DNA from: Marsupella aquatica
Taxonomy: Eukaryota > Marchantiophyta
Assembly (NCBI GenBank): GCA_973895155.1
Contig: OZ316897.1
Span: 806,001-870,000 of the forward strand
Direction of reading: 5' to 3'
DNA: 64,000 nt
The notes beneath the pieces are model-generated. The model was not told where the DNA came from and made no database searches. It saw nothing but the letters and a program-made list of their open reading frames with translations. Of the stretch, positions 30,281 to 42,400 are shown piece after piece. Position 1 is the stretch's first letter. Every line of letters begins with the position of its first letter. Position numbers and translations under genes: made by a program.

Positions 30281-33200
30281 TCAAAGTGAAATATTGATAT
30301 CTGCCTCGCTATTCTTTACAACATTTTCCGGGAAGAGCCTCTGAATGCCATCCTTGAGGGGGGGCGGGTCTCTAATAATCACTACTTTATGAGCAATACA
30401 CCATCTAGCCACCATGTCGAGCAATTCAGGTGCAGTCTTCCCAGCGTGCTTTGTAAAGGGCTTTGGTGTTTTGTTGGACAGTTTATTTGTTTCACTAATA
30501 AATCCCTTCAACTTGGAATCCACTTCCGAGCACATTATCAATCCCATGGCTCTCATGCAGACCACTTGTTTGGAAGCTTCATTAAGTGCACCCACATCCT
30601 GCAAACACAAAATGAAAAGTTTCTGAGACATTAGCAATTTAGTACATACACTCACATCCTGCAAACGGAAAAAAAGAAGGAACATTTCTAAGACATTAGC
30701 AATTTAGTACACCCACATCCTCCAAACCAAAAAAAGAGAAACGTTTCTAAGACATTAGCAATTTATTACCATCAAAACATTCACGTACAACATTTTCGTG
30801 CAGAGCAAGTCAACAAAAATTACTTACTATGTTAACAGCTTCCATTCCCATCAACGTCGTCTCCTTTCTCGTCCTGCTTCCAGATGAAAATTGAATTTTG
30901 GCTGCTTTTGCCTACGGATGGATGCCGCGGACAGAACAAAACCATGAGACAGAATAGTTCATCAATTAGCTCATCCAACAGATAGTTAGATCATCAAGAT
31001 AAATTACACAGTTCTTCAGATTGCCTTACAACCCATATATCAAGCACTTTTCATTCAACGTACAGTACGTTCAGTAGACAACGTACTTACTATAGCAAGA
31101 CTAAAAGACTATAATTATATATAACCTGCCCTTGCTATTTTCTTTTGTTCAGAGAGCCAAAAAGAGAGCCAGCTGCACGTTGAGTCATGTGCGTAGCATA
31201 CTTAGAGAGCTAACAAAGCGGAAGGAAAATTATAGTAGTGAACGAAATTTTTGTTGCTACCATTTTGTTGCCAGTCAACAACTGGGAGCGTGCATCCTCT
31301 TGATCCTTTGTTGAAATAGCAGTAAATGTAGGTACATTTTCTTTGCCTGCATTTGTTCCCTTGCCTCTTCGTGGTCTCCCCAAGGATGAGGTCGAATTGA
31401 TACCACCTATACTTGCAAGGACTCCACGGTGTTCCTGGTATTTCTCCATCTTAACCTGTCATGAATTATTGCAATTCAAAGGAAAACATAAAAGAGGAAC
31501 AAGTGACCATTACTAACCATTAAACTTTTGCCAGGAAAGCATGTATACACTGAGGACCAGCCACGGCTCAGACATAAAGGTACACGGGTCCACATAAAAA
31601 CCAGGCATAAACAGACTCAAAACGGGCAGAAATCATATACTGATTATTACTAGAGAGGTGCTTGTGTGGACCTATACGTGGACTGATTTCACACACTCTT
31701 TTCCCATCAATAAATAGTCTTAGAATTATATCTTATAGACATTGGGGATCAAGAAGTAAGAACAGCTATCACTACAAGTAAGACTGCAGAATATGTTAGA
31801 TGAACTCAGCCCATCAATAAATCTAGCTTCAACCTGATTTACAATAATATCGTCATTGTACAATAAATCCCATCACATGTCTACAAAACTAAGCCATTAA
31901 TATTGATACTTAGCTAGGAAGAAGCCATCAGAGATTATATATTCCCACTAACGCTTGTGCATAACAGAACTCGGGTGATAGGGACCACCAAACCAGATCG
32001 AGCGTCTCTCAAAACTAGTAAAGAGCAAGAAAGTTGGAATTAAAGTGGGCTGCTCATATATAGCTCAGATATACAAGAACTATCTCATAGGATAGACTGA
32101 ATTGATATATTATATTCAACATGCAATTAACTGACAAGATGTAAGGCCGCATTAGACAATATGATACCTAGACCAGTCGTAGTTTGTCAGATGCTATTGG
32201 TAAAGGAAGCTCCTCAATCGGTACTGATGGAGTAGGCTCCTCAATCTTCTGTCTCTTTACCTGCCATATAAATAGTAATTAAATGATCGACAATAGATTG
32301 AATCCAATTTGAGAGCAACAATTAATATTTTCAGACATTGATCGATCTTCTAGTACTACCAATGTCCAGTACGGTCGATACAAATTAATTGAGCCACAAA
32401 CCTGCAAAGGCGCATCATCCTCCTTATTGGTAAAAGTATCTGAATCTTGGGTAGAGCGAGATTCAATTGGGCAGCTGGTGTTGTCTCCGTCATTGTTCCT
32501 GAACAAATCAAGTGACAAGTGACAAGTTTCTGAAGAGGATTCTACTCCTTGGCTGAAATAATCAGGATCCAGGAACTCAGTATTTCTGGAATCCAAAAGT
32601 TCATCACTGTCTTGAGTATCCTGTGTACCAGGGTCCACTTTTGGCTCAATCAACTTCTGAGCTTCTCCAAGGTGTAAAGAATGACATTGGGATGGGATTG
32701 GTGATACAAACTCCAAGCTTCTTTCCCTCTGGCCATTTGATCCTAAAGATTGGCTCTTCTGTGTGTGAGGAGGCTGCAACTGCCCACCATCCGTGGCCTC
32801 TTCAGGCCAGCCTCCTTCAGTCCACGTGCTATAGAAGGTGTGCCATCCTGGCCACACTAGAGTGGCTAGGTTTGGTGACATGGTACAATAGGAACGTGGA
32901 ATGAAAATGGTCATGCCCTGTAATAAACACAAAACGTACATAGATATTCAGGACTATATATAGGGCTAAAATCAAATTCTATAACAAGGGCTGCCCAGAA
33001 TGTCTACCTAGCTTGCATGTAGATAGCGGTGACGAACTAAACTGGAACTAGATTTCAAATTCTAATGGAAGATGAGTAGAGAGGAGAGTCGGCCAGTAAC
33101 CTGATTATATAGTACATGGAAAGCCATGCACAGCTGCATACCCAACATATATTGGCTACAATAGATGAACTGGTATGAACAATCATATATATAGCTACGC

Positions 33201-34748
33201 AAGGGACAAGGGGAATAGACATCACATAGAGTCCTCACCTCTTTTAATTGATGGACTTGGAAATGCTGAAGGCCTGTTAGGGTCATTCCTGGCACCCATA
33301 GGGCAGGTCCTTTTTCTGATGGTTTTGGGATCGAAAATTGAATGAACTTAACCTTGTAACATCTCACAGACTTGATGTCATGGACTGTGTGGATAGTTCC
33401 ACAGCCAAATACCATACCTGCAATGTGGTCATTGACTCGTGGACGGGCTCGTGGATTTCCATCATCTCCTAATTGCAACTGTGACTCTCTAGATTGCAGT
33501 TGTGCCAAGTCAGGTTTCAGAGTATGTGAAACAAATTGAACATAAAACTCTGGGTATTTTTTGCAATATTCAATGCACACAAGCTCATCAGTGTCTAGTT
33601 TTGCCAATTTCTCAAACTCATTGAGCTCTCGGGTCACTATCTCTCGTTTCGGACCACGAGGAATTGCATCTGGAATTGGCAAGGACTGTAAGTTAGATTA
33701 GATGAGTCTAGGCTACCACTAATATACAATACATGGCATATGAAATGGGGCAAAGTAAAGAACAGATTGAAACACATTAGAGACTAATGATTTTTCAACT
33801 CATGAACTGGAACATAACCGTACCTTCTTTCTTTTTGCTGACTGTTTTCCTCCATTCATGCTTCCTGTTTAATATCACCTCAAAAAGAAAATCTTCTGTC
33901 CAAGGCATCTCATGCTTAGCTCCTGTGGTGGGACACACAAATGGCAGAGGCACAAGTTCATTCATCTTAGTCTTGGCGTATGCTCTACATCTCTCTTTGA
34001 CTCGAGTGTCATTTTTGTAATCTGCATCCATATATGAATAGATCTCTGCATTTGTGGCATATGCAGCAAACCAGCTTCGGACAGTCCTATAATTCTGAAG
34101 ATGGGCCTTGTGTGCATCTCCATGTTGAGCCGCTAGCATTTGGCGTCCTCCTGGCTTGAAGATCTCCTCGGGAGCTGGATAAAATCTCTACAAATCCAAA
34201 TAACAACAACAAAATTTAGGGGCGCAACCCAAGTGAGCCATTGATTGAATGTACTATCAAAATGTCGACCCTATGTAACCCAAACATGCTATCGGCATAC
34301 TCCATATTGAACAAGAGATATGAGGTCACAAACTGACCTTAGTTGGCGCTGCAACACAGAGTGGATCAGAGGTCGAGCAAGAGGTCGAGGAGCTTTGATC
34401 AAATTTCCTAAGACTATCTCCAACCTCTGGTTGACTTGGCAGTCTTACATCACTACACTGTGATTTCTGCAATGGTGCTTGCGTCGGTCCTAGCTTTGTG
34501 GGTTCTGTGACAATGGCGTTCATTCGTTTGCATTCGCCCAACCATTTACTCAACATCATCTTGTGCGGAAATGATTTGATGCCCACACATTCATAGAACA
34601 TCGTCCACTCAGTGGGAGTCATCATGTAGAAGAAGCTATCTCCCGAGATGTGGTTGCTGATTATTGCCTCATTGTACATCGTTGTGTTCAGACATATGGC
34701 AATGTGGTCACATGATTCCTGAGAACTAATGTCGTACCAAGCAGCCAT
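30281..34748 (-). CDS. Eight-exon gene with N-terminal SAM-like domain
   Basis: Spliced model, all introns GT-AG: E1 34,748-34,338; E2 34,187-33,824; E3 33,669-33,239; E4 32,917-32,402; E5 32,260-32,168; E6 31,455-31,261 (3' end tentative); E7 30,911-30,828; E8 30,598-30,281. All junctions keep frame, total about 804 codons. E1 resembles a SAM domain (NTTMYNEAIISNHISGDSFF ... VGIKSFPHKMMLSKWL), a helical protein- or RNA-binding fold. E6 has a GRPRRGKG AT-hook-like motif. E4 has an acidic/Ser-rich tail (TQDTQDSDELLD). E2-E3 are not recognised. The last codon of E5 is TAG, abutting GTATCA: either E5 is terminal (34,748-32,168, 604 residues) or a CAG|GT exon end has mutated. It may be a host gene or an accessory gene of a transposon. 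Confidence 0.55.
30593..30772. repeat. 60-61 bp repeat duplicating a splice acceptor
   Basis: Three copies (CACATCCT at 30,593, 30,653 and 30,714) in the last intron and exon 8 border of the eight-exon gene. On the minus strand copies 1 and 2 each carry TTTGCAG|GATGTG and copy 3 carries TTTGGAG. Duplicated acceptors could allow alternative 3' splicing. Confidence 0.75.
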
Positions 34749-37430
34749 GGTTCCTGTCGAAGAGATTCAGCCTAATGTTGAAGAGCTTTGTAAATCTAGT
34801 ACTGTCTGCCAAGAGGGATCGCGGATTGCTTATGGTCGATAAAATGATGTGACAGCACATGGTCCATGTAAGTACCACTAACATAAAAATGCCCAAACTT
34901 CTCCCTGCCATAACTAACAAAGAAGTTCCCAAACAGAGGAGTGCCCGAACTTCCCCGCCTCAGAATCAATTTCAAAGTCTTTTGAATTTTTTGAATTTTT
35001 TTGAACATGCCGCTCGGCTCGCGCCCAAGAGTCCACAGTGTCCCATGCAGCTATGGGGAAAGGAGCATCTAGGAACCTGACAGGAAGGAACGCTAAAATA
35101 ATTCATGCCCGACAATGATAGAATTTATTTACTACGCTCGATCTTTTGTCTAGAGTCCACAGTGTCCCATGCAGCTCTAGGAAAGAGGAGCACATATCTA
35201 GGAACTTGACAAGAAGGAGCGCTAAAATAATTCACGCCTACAGTGACACGATTTAATTACTATACTGTATATAGCATGTTCGTTCTAAGACAGAGCTATT
35301 TTAACTTATTGACAATAATGTCAATTGTATCCTATGTAAATATCAAATAGCAATTATAAGCATAGTATTCAAATGCATTAAAACAGGGAATCAAATAAAT
35401 AAATAGAATAAAAATGCACACCTTTAAAGTGAAGAAACTACCGTACTTTTTAGGTGAAAAACAAATACATAACTTATAAGTCAATGTACCTTAGAGGTAT
35501 AGTATTTTGTGGTTGACAGAAAAAATGTTAGCTTTATACTCTAGCTTAAGTTTGTACTCTACTTTTAGGCCCTGTTGAAGGCCCTATTGAAAGATTCACT
35601 ATTTAGGTGACACCTGTTAGCCTCTAAACCATAAGGGTAGAAAAGTTTTTCACCAATGGACATATAACCTACAGGGCATCTCCGGTTTTTGTACTGGGTG
35701 CATCCAGGTGAGTCTGACCATCTCGTGCAATAGAGGATGAATGGCAGAAAAAAAATCTCATCAAATACATGATAAGCTATCACAATAAAACATATCAAAT
35801 CAAATGAAATCATAAACTTAAAATAATTAAAGGGGTTAGATAATTTGTTAAATTCATACCAATACAAAGTGAAATGATACACTAGGCCAGATTTAAAAGA
35901 AAATTCAGAACTCATATTTCTAATAAGACAAAATAAGGTAGAAGGTGTTCGCCATATAGCAATGTCGGAAAAAATCTAGTTTGTCAATATTTGACCACTA
36001 CATAATTCACGGCCTACAGTGACACAGTTTAATTACTATAATATATACCGTCAATCACTGTTCGTACACAATTTTATTTATTTAGTGTTCTCATTTGTCA
36101 ATATGTGACCACTACATCTGACACCACCATCGCAAGCAACTGTGGTGGGGAGGAACAATACAAATTGAGGAATCTGTGGTGGGGGGTATCATAGGAGCCT
36201 CTAGGAACGGGGCATATTTAGATTTATTTGTTAATTTCCTGGGTAAAATATTAAGATGACTCGTCAGTCACTAGTTGAATTATGAAAGCCACGTACTCTT
36301 GTATACTAGCTAAGTACTCTTGTATATACTAGTACTAGCTCAAGCGTTTCCAGTAGGGTAATATATTTGGAGTGGATATTAATGATCACATTGCTCTTCT
36401 CCAGAAGCAAAAGGGGTTGATTGGAATAATATTTGTGGTCCCTATAAATAGTATTTCCTTGCTAATTTTTCTTATCTTAGTTCTCTGGAAAATAATTTAA
36501 AAATCTGGTCTTATTTTTCCCTCTATGTGAGACGTCAATCTCTAATTGTGTGCACCTTAAATAACATGTTTTTAAAATCACCAGGTGTAACATATGATAT
36601 TCAAACATGAGACTTGCTTTGCAGGTTCCATCAATCTGGCTTTGCAGGTTGTAATAAAAATTATCTTTAGCTTGTAATATATGAGGCTTCTGCGCTTCAC
36701 TTATTTGGAAATATAATGAATCTTGAAGTGTTGAAGACATTAGAGTATATCGCCCAACATTTACAACATTTTGTTTCAATTTTCTGTTTGGCGTTCTAGG
36801 CCAAAATTTAATTTGTATATATGTAAGCGTTTCCAGATTGGAGTGACAAGAATATGGTAAGTTTGCCTAGGGAAATACATTAATGGCACTTGCTACCAAT
36901 AGCTTGTTTCTTGCTCCAAATATAAATCAATACTTTGTGTTATTGTTCAAATGATATTAATTAAAATAAGACTGCACAATTTTGGCGCTGGTTAATATGG
37001 ATTCTTTTGGATTTTATGCCAAGTGTAATTTCAATAATAACAACAGGTAAGTTGGTGGATGGTAGCTAGGCAATACACATTTGGGACCCCACCACATACA
37101 ACTGTAGTGGGGAGGATCATAGAAACCAGCAATGTTACGGGTGCGAAGGATCATAACAGTCTCTAGAAATGTGACGATCGAGAAGGAGGGCTAAAATTCT
37201 GGCTACAGTAGACAACTTCATTATTGTGCTCTTTTGTCAATGATTTGTGCTAGAATTCTGGCTAAGTTCTTGCTGACTATATAATGGGACAATTCAATTA
37301 CTGTTTCCTTTTTTGTCAATGACCTAAGAAACTATGATGGCAAAACTAAAGGCAGCGCAGGATCCATGACCAGAATAAAGGCAAAATGCATGTTGTTGTA
37401 AATTCTCTCTTGAATTTCCTAGGAAAAATA
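34749..37430. other. AT-rich non-coding stretch with diverged repeats
   Basis: No gene seen. A 124-bp unit beginning AGAGTCCACAGTGTCCCATG is tandem at 35,028 and 35,152. Fragments recur near 36,000 (TTCACGGCCTACAGTGACAC). 36,120-36,240 and 37,080-37,200 are diverged copies of a GTGGGGAGGA-containing segment. Confidence 0.55.
35028..35275. repeat. 124-bp tandem duplication
   Basis: Two copies beginning AGAGTCCACAGTGTCCCATG (35,028 and 35,152) and ending near AATAATTCA.GCC. Moderate divergence. Confidence 0.75.
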
Positions 37431-37672
37431 TACACACTTTTCATATACAAAGGGACCAAACAGAGTACAAATGAACAAACAAAAGAGGGCCCAAGTGGAC
37501 AAAACCAATCGAAAAAGAAGTGAGCAAAAGGGAACCACTAAACACCAAGAAAGAGGAACTAAAAGTAAGAAATGAACAATAGGGAACCCCTAAAAACCAA
37601 GAAAGAGAGAGAGACTAAAACTAACCCAAGCGGACCGAGGTCCTCATCATTCCTACCGATTGTGGCAAAAAG

Positions 37673-39555
37673 CTAATGGTCCACATCAAGAGTCAAAACT
37701 AGATCGGCAAGTGGGATTGGAACATCCTCAAGGGGAGCTAGCCGCTGCGGAGGCACACTAGCACCCACTGTAAGAGATCGACGATAGATGGCCTGAGCTT
37801 GAGCACGCTGTAAGGTGACTGAAATGCGTTGGCGAAAGTGCGTGGTCAAAATAGAAAGCGGGGGTCCGGTGGGACCCATTCGGCCATGAACATCCCGGGC
37901 AGCTTGCCGAAGAAGCCCATCAAACTGAGGATGAAGACGCCCAAATAGCTCCACAGCAAGGGGGAGGAAGCTGTCGGATGAAGCTCGTGCAGCATATTTG
38001 GCCTCCTTCGTTGTTGCCGCACGTGACGCTGCTGCCCCTGCCGTAGTTGCCGCTGTCCCAATGATGTCTTGGCGCAATGGGTTTGCCACCACAACATCTG
38101 CCAAAGTACGTTGACCCTCACGGACCATGGTAAGATCCACCCGTAACCGCTGTGATGGAGGACCAGGTAACTCGAGTACCACCTCCCGCCGCACGCATAC
38201 CAAAGAGCCAGAGAGAACCTGAGCAGTCGCATCTCGCACAGCGTCGTGAACAATAATGGTTTCACCTCCCAAACTGCACCGAAGAAGATGGACACCTGTG
38301 GCATCACAAGGCTTCCCACAAGTGCAAGAAGGAGGTAAACCTGCAAGAAGTGGGTGGGGCAGCCCCAGACAAAGACGCATGGCTGTGGAGAACTCCGTTG
38401 AAGACATCCGCAAATGAGGAATGACTGGATTGGCCTGAAGCCATCCACCTGCGCCCTTCCCTCCGGAAGAAAGAATCCGAGCTCGGTCCGTGTCAGGTGC
38501 CTCGGAGAGGATGCTGGAAAGGGTGAAAGTGTGCATACGCCCAGCGAGGTCTGCCTGAAGACGAACGGGATCCAAGGATAAAAACTCCTGGAAAGAAGGT
38601 AACGCGGCGCGAACGGGATCTGGTAATGAGGACCGCGCTGCGCGCAAATGAACCTGAAACGGGAGGGAACCCTCCTCTACCTCCATGAGAGATGAAAGTA
38701 AAAAAGGGCGATCCTCAATAAGAAAACGATCGGCCAACAACGAGAAGGCGGCCGCCCATGCACCCAAAAAGGCCAAAGGTGCAAGGCTCTCAATGGAAGT
38801 AAGCCCAAAACCACCCTGCGAAATAGGAAGACTGAGTTGTCGATGAAGCCACGGAGATGAGAGCAACGTACCCGGACCTAAAAGAGAGGCCAGGGTCTGA
38901 CGAATGGAGACATCAAATGCTCGAAGGTGGAGACAAAGATCCTCGGTAGGGGGATGCGTCCTAGCCAGATAAGACGCACGAGGGTGGATGCACCTCAACA
39001 ACATCCCAAATGCTGCCTGAGAATCTGCTAACTTAGGGAGCATAGGAGTATGGGCTAAGGCAGCCTGTATAGAGTCAGCGATGAAAGATGAGCAAAAGGA
39101 GGCGGTACCGACTGGGGAGCCAAGGACCCGAAGACCATCGGCTGGACGTAAGAACCCTAGGGGAAGCACAAGATCAGAGGGTAACCTAGCTGGACTCCAT
39201 GCACGACTCTTCACAGGCTGAACTCGTAAACCGAGGCCCATCAAATGGGTGGAAAGAGTGGCGAGGGCAAAAGTAACCGCGGCAGGAGGACCAATGATGT
39301 GGGTGTCATCTGAAAGGGAGGGGAAGATACACTGGGGGTGGGCCATGGCAGCTTCCCGTAAAGCTGTAAAATGGGCAATGGCAAAAAGAGGCCCACCCAA
39401 AGGGTCACCCTGACGTGTACCTTCTGCAGAGGAAAGAGTGGTATACACACCTGTAGAGGAGTGATGACTATAGAAGAGTGGGGCCTCGAGTCCATAAAAA
39501 CAACGGACAAAGGGGATCAGGGACTGGATGTCTGGATCCGCCGCCCTCAAAGCAC
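37673..39555 (-). pseudogene. RLE-LINE ORF, C-terminal part: RT motifs B-C and restriction-like endonuclease
   Basis: Continues the RT from the upstream frame after a shift near 39,555. It shows EGTRQGDPLGGPLFAIA (motif B) and LSDDTHIIG (motif C, with SDD where FADD or YADD is usual). The thumb region follows. Residues ~410-430 carry the CCHC knuckle CTCGKPCDATGVHLLRC, then RVDLTM...LADVVV with a downstream K (KEAKYA), the PD-(D/E)XK-like restriction endonuclease core. This enzyme nicks the target to prime reverse transcription. Apart from the join to the upstream frame it is open for 625 codons. Confidence 0.8.
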
Positions 39556-41172
39556 GAAAATGGCTGCCCGAGAAACCGTATTAAAAGCGTTAGAGACATC
39601 AACCTGGAGGACAACCCAATCAGGGTGGAGGTCCAATGTAGCTCGAATACCCACAATAACCGTCTCACAACCGCCAGGAACGCCAACTGCAAACTGATGT
39701 GGAGAGAGATGATCCGATAGTGCAGAGCGAAACTGTGAGGAAAGTGTGCGAGACACAAGACGAAGAAAAACCTCCCCAATAGCAATTGGCCGAACACCCG
39801 GCGAAGACTTAGCCATGGCCAATAAACGAGAAGCACTCAAGAGCCAAGAGACGGGAGGAGGCAAACGACCGGCTGCAATACACTGGCAAAAGGAGAAGAA
39901 AACTGGAAAACCAAACTGAGGATCCTCAGGGGGGAATAAATCACGAAAATGCTCAAAGACATAGCCGGAGGGGCCACCAGCAGAACAACGCGGGGCATGG
40001 AGGAAGGCATAGGTGAAGTGGTCCCTACTAAACTGAAGATCCTCCTCAGGCTCAAAATCCTCGACAAGCAAAGGGAGCTGATCATGGGGCTGCGGATGGA
40101 GATCCTGAAGGGCCAACGAGGTGACCTCGCCAGGGGGGGCTGGTGTGGTGGGAGAAAGGGCCTGGACAGCCCGACGATATTCACCAGCCTGGGCTAAACG
40201 ACAAGAGCGACGAAGACGTCTATGCTCAGGGGGATGAGAGTGGCGAGCTGGGTCAGACAAAGCACGGGCGGTAAAAGACCGGGCGCGAAGAAAGTACTCT
40301 TCCTGAAGCTGCTCCCAATCTCCCCGTAAAAAACGATGGATACGAGAGGCAGTCTCACGGTGACCCACACGACCACCATGACTAGGGAGGGTAAGAGTCC
40401 ACTGTGGAAAAAGCATCAGTAAAGACCAATAGGAGACCTCCATAGGATGCGCCAAGATAAGCTGCATGAGTTGCAACAAGGAGGACCGAACTATAGGGCG
40501 CAACGCCAGAGGAATGTGGTTATAAAGGCGAGGTCTAATGTACCCTGGATGGTAGGCTGGAAGGGGGTCTAGAGTGCGAACCCAACTCCATGCCTGCTCG
40601 GGAGCCTCCAAGGAGGGAGGGGCAGAGCTAACCGGGTCAATAGGGGGCTGAGGCTGGGATTGTGCTTGCTGGCGACGATGGCACCGGCCCCGCCCGCGAT
40701 GATGAGGGAGGGAGATGCCAACCCATCCACAGTCAGGACAAGTATGCAGGGGACGCTCGTCTGGGGAGGGAGCAGGGAAAGACTGGACAGGAGGTGGGGG
40801 TGGAACAGATGTGGACGAGGAGGCCGGAGGAGGATGATGAATGGGTGGAGGGGGAATGGGGTGGGGAGAGGAGCCAGGGCGACGATGGGGTGGGCAGTAG
40901 ACGGGGGGGACTGGCAGAGCATCGGGCATGGGATCATCACGAAGATGAGAGAGATCCAGTGAAGAAGAGCAAACACGAAGACGGCCACGAGGGGGAGGGG
41001 AGGGGAGGACGGGGGAGAAGTGTGGGGTGGGGCTGGGCGCTTGCCCCGCGCCAACACTCTCAACGTAGACATGACAGGCCGCAACCCGATAAAAGCAAAA
41101 ACGCATCAAGAAGCGACAAAAGGCCCAACCGAGGCATGTGAAAAGAAAGGGGAGGCGATGGAGAGAGCCCAC
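39547..41172 (-). pseudogene. RLE-LINE ORF, N-terminal part: zinc finger and RT motifs up to A
   Basis: 541 codons from ATG 41,172. Residues ~45-140 are proline-rich (PPPPIHHPPP). A Cys/His finger (CPDCGW ... HHRGRGRC) lies near residue 145-165, the position of the DNA-binding finger in R2-like proteins. RT begins near residue 400 (GPSGYVFEHF, RPIAIGEVFLRL) and reaches motif A, LQVDVSNAFNTVSR. It ends at TGA 39,547-39,549, about 8 residues past motif A. The neighbouring frame continues the RT, so a single-base loss near 39,556 (an IF|R codon) explains the break. Strong GC and CpG content contrasts with the AT-rich surroundings. Confidence 0.8.
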
Positions 41173-41364
41173 CGCATCAGGTCGAGAAACGGCGCCACCG
41201 CTAGCCTAGGAAACCGTTGAGCAGGTGCAGGAACAGTAAGGAACAAAGCTGAAACGCCCGTCGATCTGTCCGTTGGGGAGTCGACGCGAGTGAAGATCTG
41301 CCCTCTAGATTGAGCGTGCGGCAACAGCTCCCGAAGGCAACAACCAATTGGAGGAGAAGCGATG

Positions 41365-42400
41365 GCCTAAGCCGATGTGACTCGCTCATACGTTGCCCCA
41401 AATCGAGTCGTGGAAACGCCAAGATCGCCAAACGCGCAGCCAATGTGAAAAAACGGCGAAACCTAAATCTGATGAAACTCGCTCAATTGGTGACCGTTTG
41501 GGGCGCAATTCATATCGATCTTCACCGCCTCGCCAAGATCTTTCCAAAGCCGTCAAGAACACCCAGATCCGAAACTCCTGGAGAAAGTTATGACCCAAAT
41601 GGAGTCGCGAAATCGCCAAAATGGTCAAATGCGCAGAAAAAGTGAAAAAACGGCAAAACCTAAATCCGATGTAACTCGTTCATAGGGTGACCGTTTGGGG
41701 CGCAAGTCATATCAATCTTCATCGCCTCGCCAAGATCTTTCCAAATCCGTCAAGAACTCCCAGATCCGAATCTCCTGGAGAAAGTTACGACCCAAATTGA
41801 GTCGCGAAATCGTCAAATCGCCAAACGCGCAGAAAAAGTGAAAAAATGGCGAAACTTAAATCCGATGTAACTCGCTCATACGGTGACCGTTTGAGGCGCA
41901 AGTCGTATTGATCTTCACCGCCTCGCCAAGATCTTTCCAAAGCCGTCAAGAACTCCCAAATCCGAAACTCCCGGAGAAAGTTACGACCCAAATTGAGTCG
42001 CGAAATCGCCCAAATCGCCAAACGCACAGAAAAAGTGAAAAATCGACGAAACTTAAATCCGACTTAATGCGCTCATACGGTGACCGTTTGGGGCGCAAGT
42101 CGTATCGATCTTCACCGCCTCGCCAAGATCTTTCCAAAGCCGTCAAGAACTCACAAATCCGAAAATCGCGGAGAAAATTACAACCCAAATTGAGTCGCGA
42201 AATCGCCCAACGCACAGAAAAAGTGAAAAAATGGCGAAAATTAAATCTGATGTAACTCGCTCATACGGTGACCGTTTGGGGCGCAATTCATATCGATCTT
42301 CACCGCCTCGCCATGATCTTTTCAAATCAATCCAGAACTCCCAAATCCGAAACTCCTGGAGAAAGTTATGACACAAATCTAGTCACGAAATCTCAAAACT
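41365..42400. repeat. ~196-bp tandem monomers upstream of the RLE-LINE ORF
   Basis: GTGACCGTTTGGGGCGCAA recurs with TGACC at 41,491, 41,688, 41,884, 42,081 and 42,269, steps of 197, 196, 197 and 188 bp. Each unit has CTTCACCGCCTCGCCAAGAT, AACTCCCAAATCCGAAACTC and a CpG-rich GCGAAATCGCC block. In minus orientation they lie immediately 5' of the ORF. They may be promoter monomers of the LINE or an independent satellite. Confidence 0.9.

Larger units (their letters stand above)
37450..42400 (-). mobile_element. RLE-type LINE (R2/HERO-like) with 5' tandem monomers
   Basis: The minus-strand coding region 41,172-37,673 encodes a zinc finger, reverse transcriptase and restriction-like endonuclease. 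Upstream, 41,173-41,360 is a short leader preceded by about five ~196-bp monomers (to 42,400). Downstream, the 3' UTR (37,672-37,450) has a duplicated ~52-bp AAGAAAGAG-containing segment. Ends are approximate; no target-site duplication was found. R2/HERO-like LINEs are unusual in land plants, where L1 and RTE types dominate. Confidence 0.7.

Noticed and set aside
35565-36779. 116- and 100-residue minus-strand ORFs
   Set aside because: AT-rich chance ORFs with no motif, no splice context and biased hydrophobic composition.
40569-41324. Alternative-frame ORFs around the RLE-LINE start
   Set aside because: GC-rich region opens several frames; only the 541-codon frame has zinc finger and RT motifs.
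41386-42376. Leu/Trp-rich minus-strand ORFs (80-90 residues) with shared motifs
   Set aside because: Translations of the ~196-bp tandem monomers; the similarity comes from the DNA repeat.
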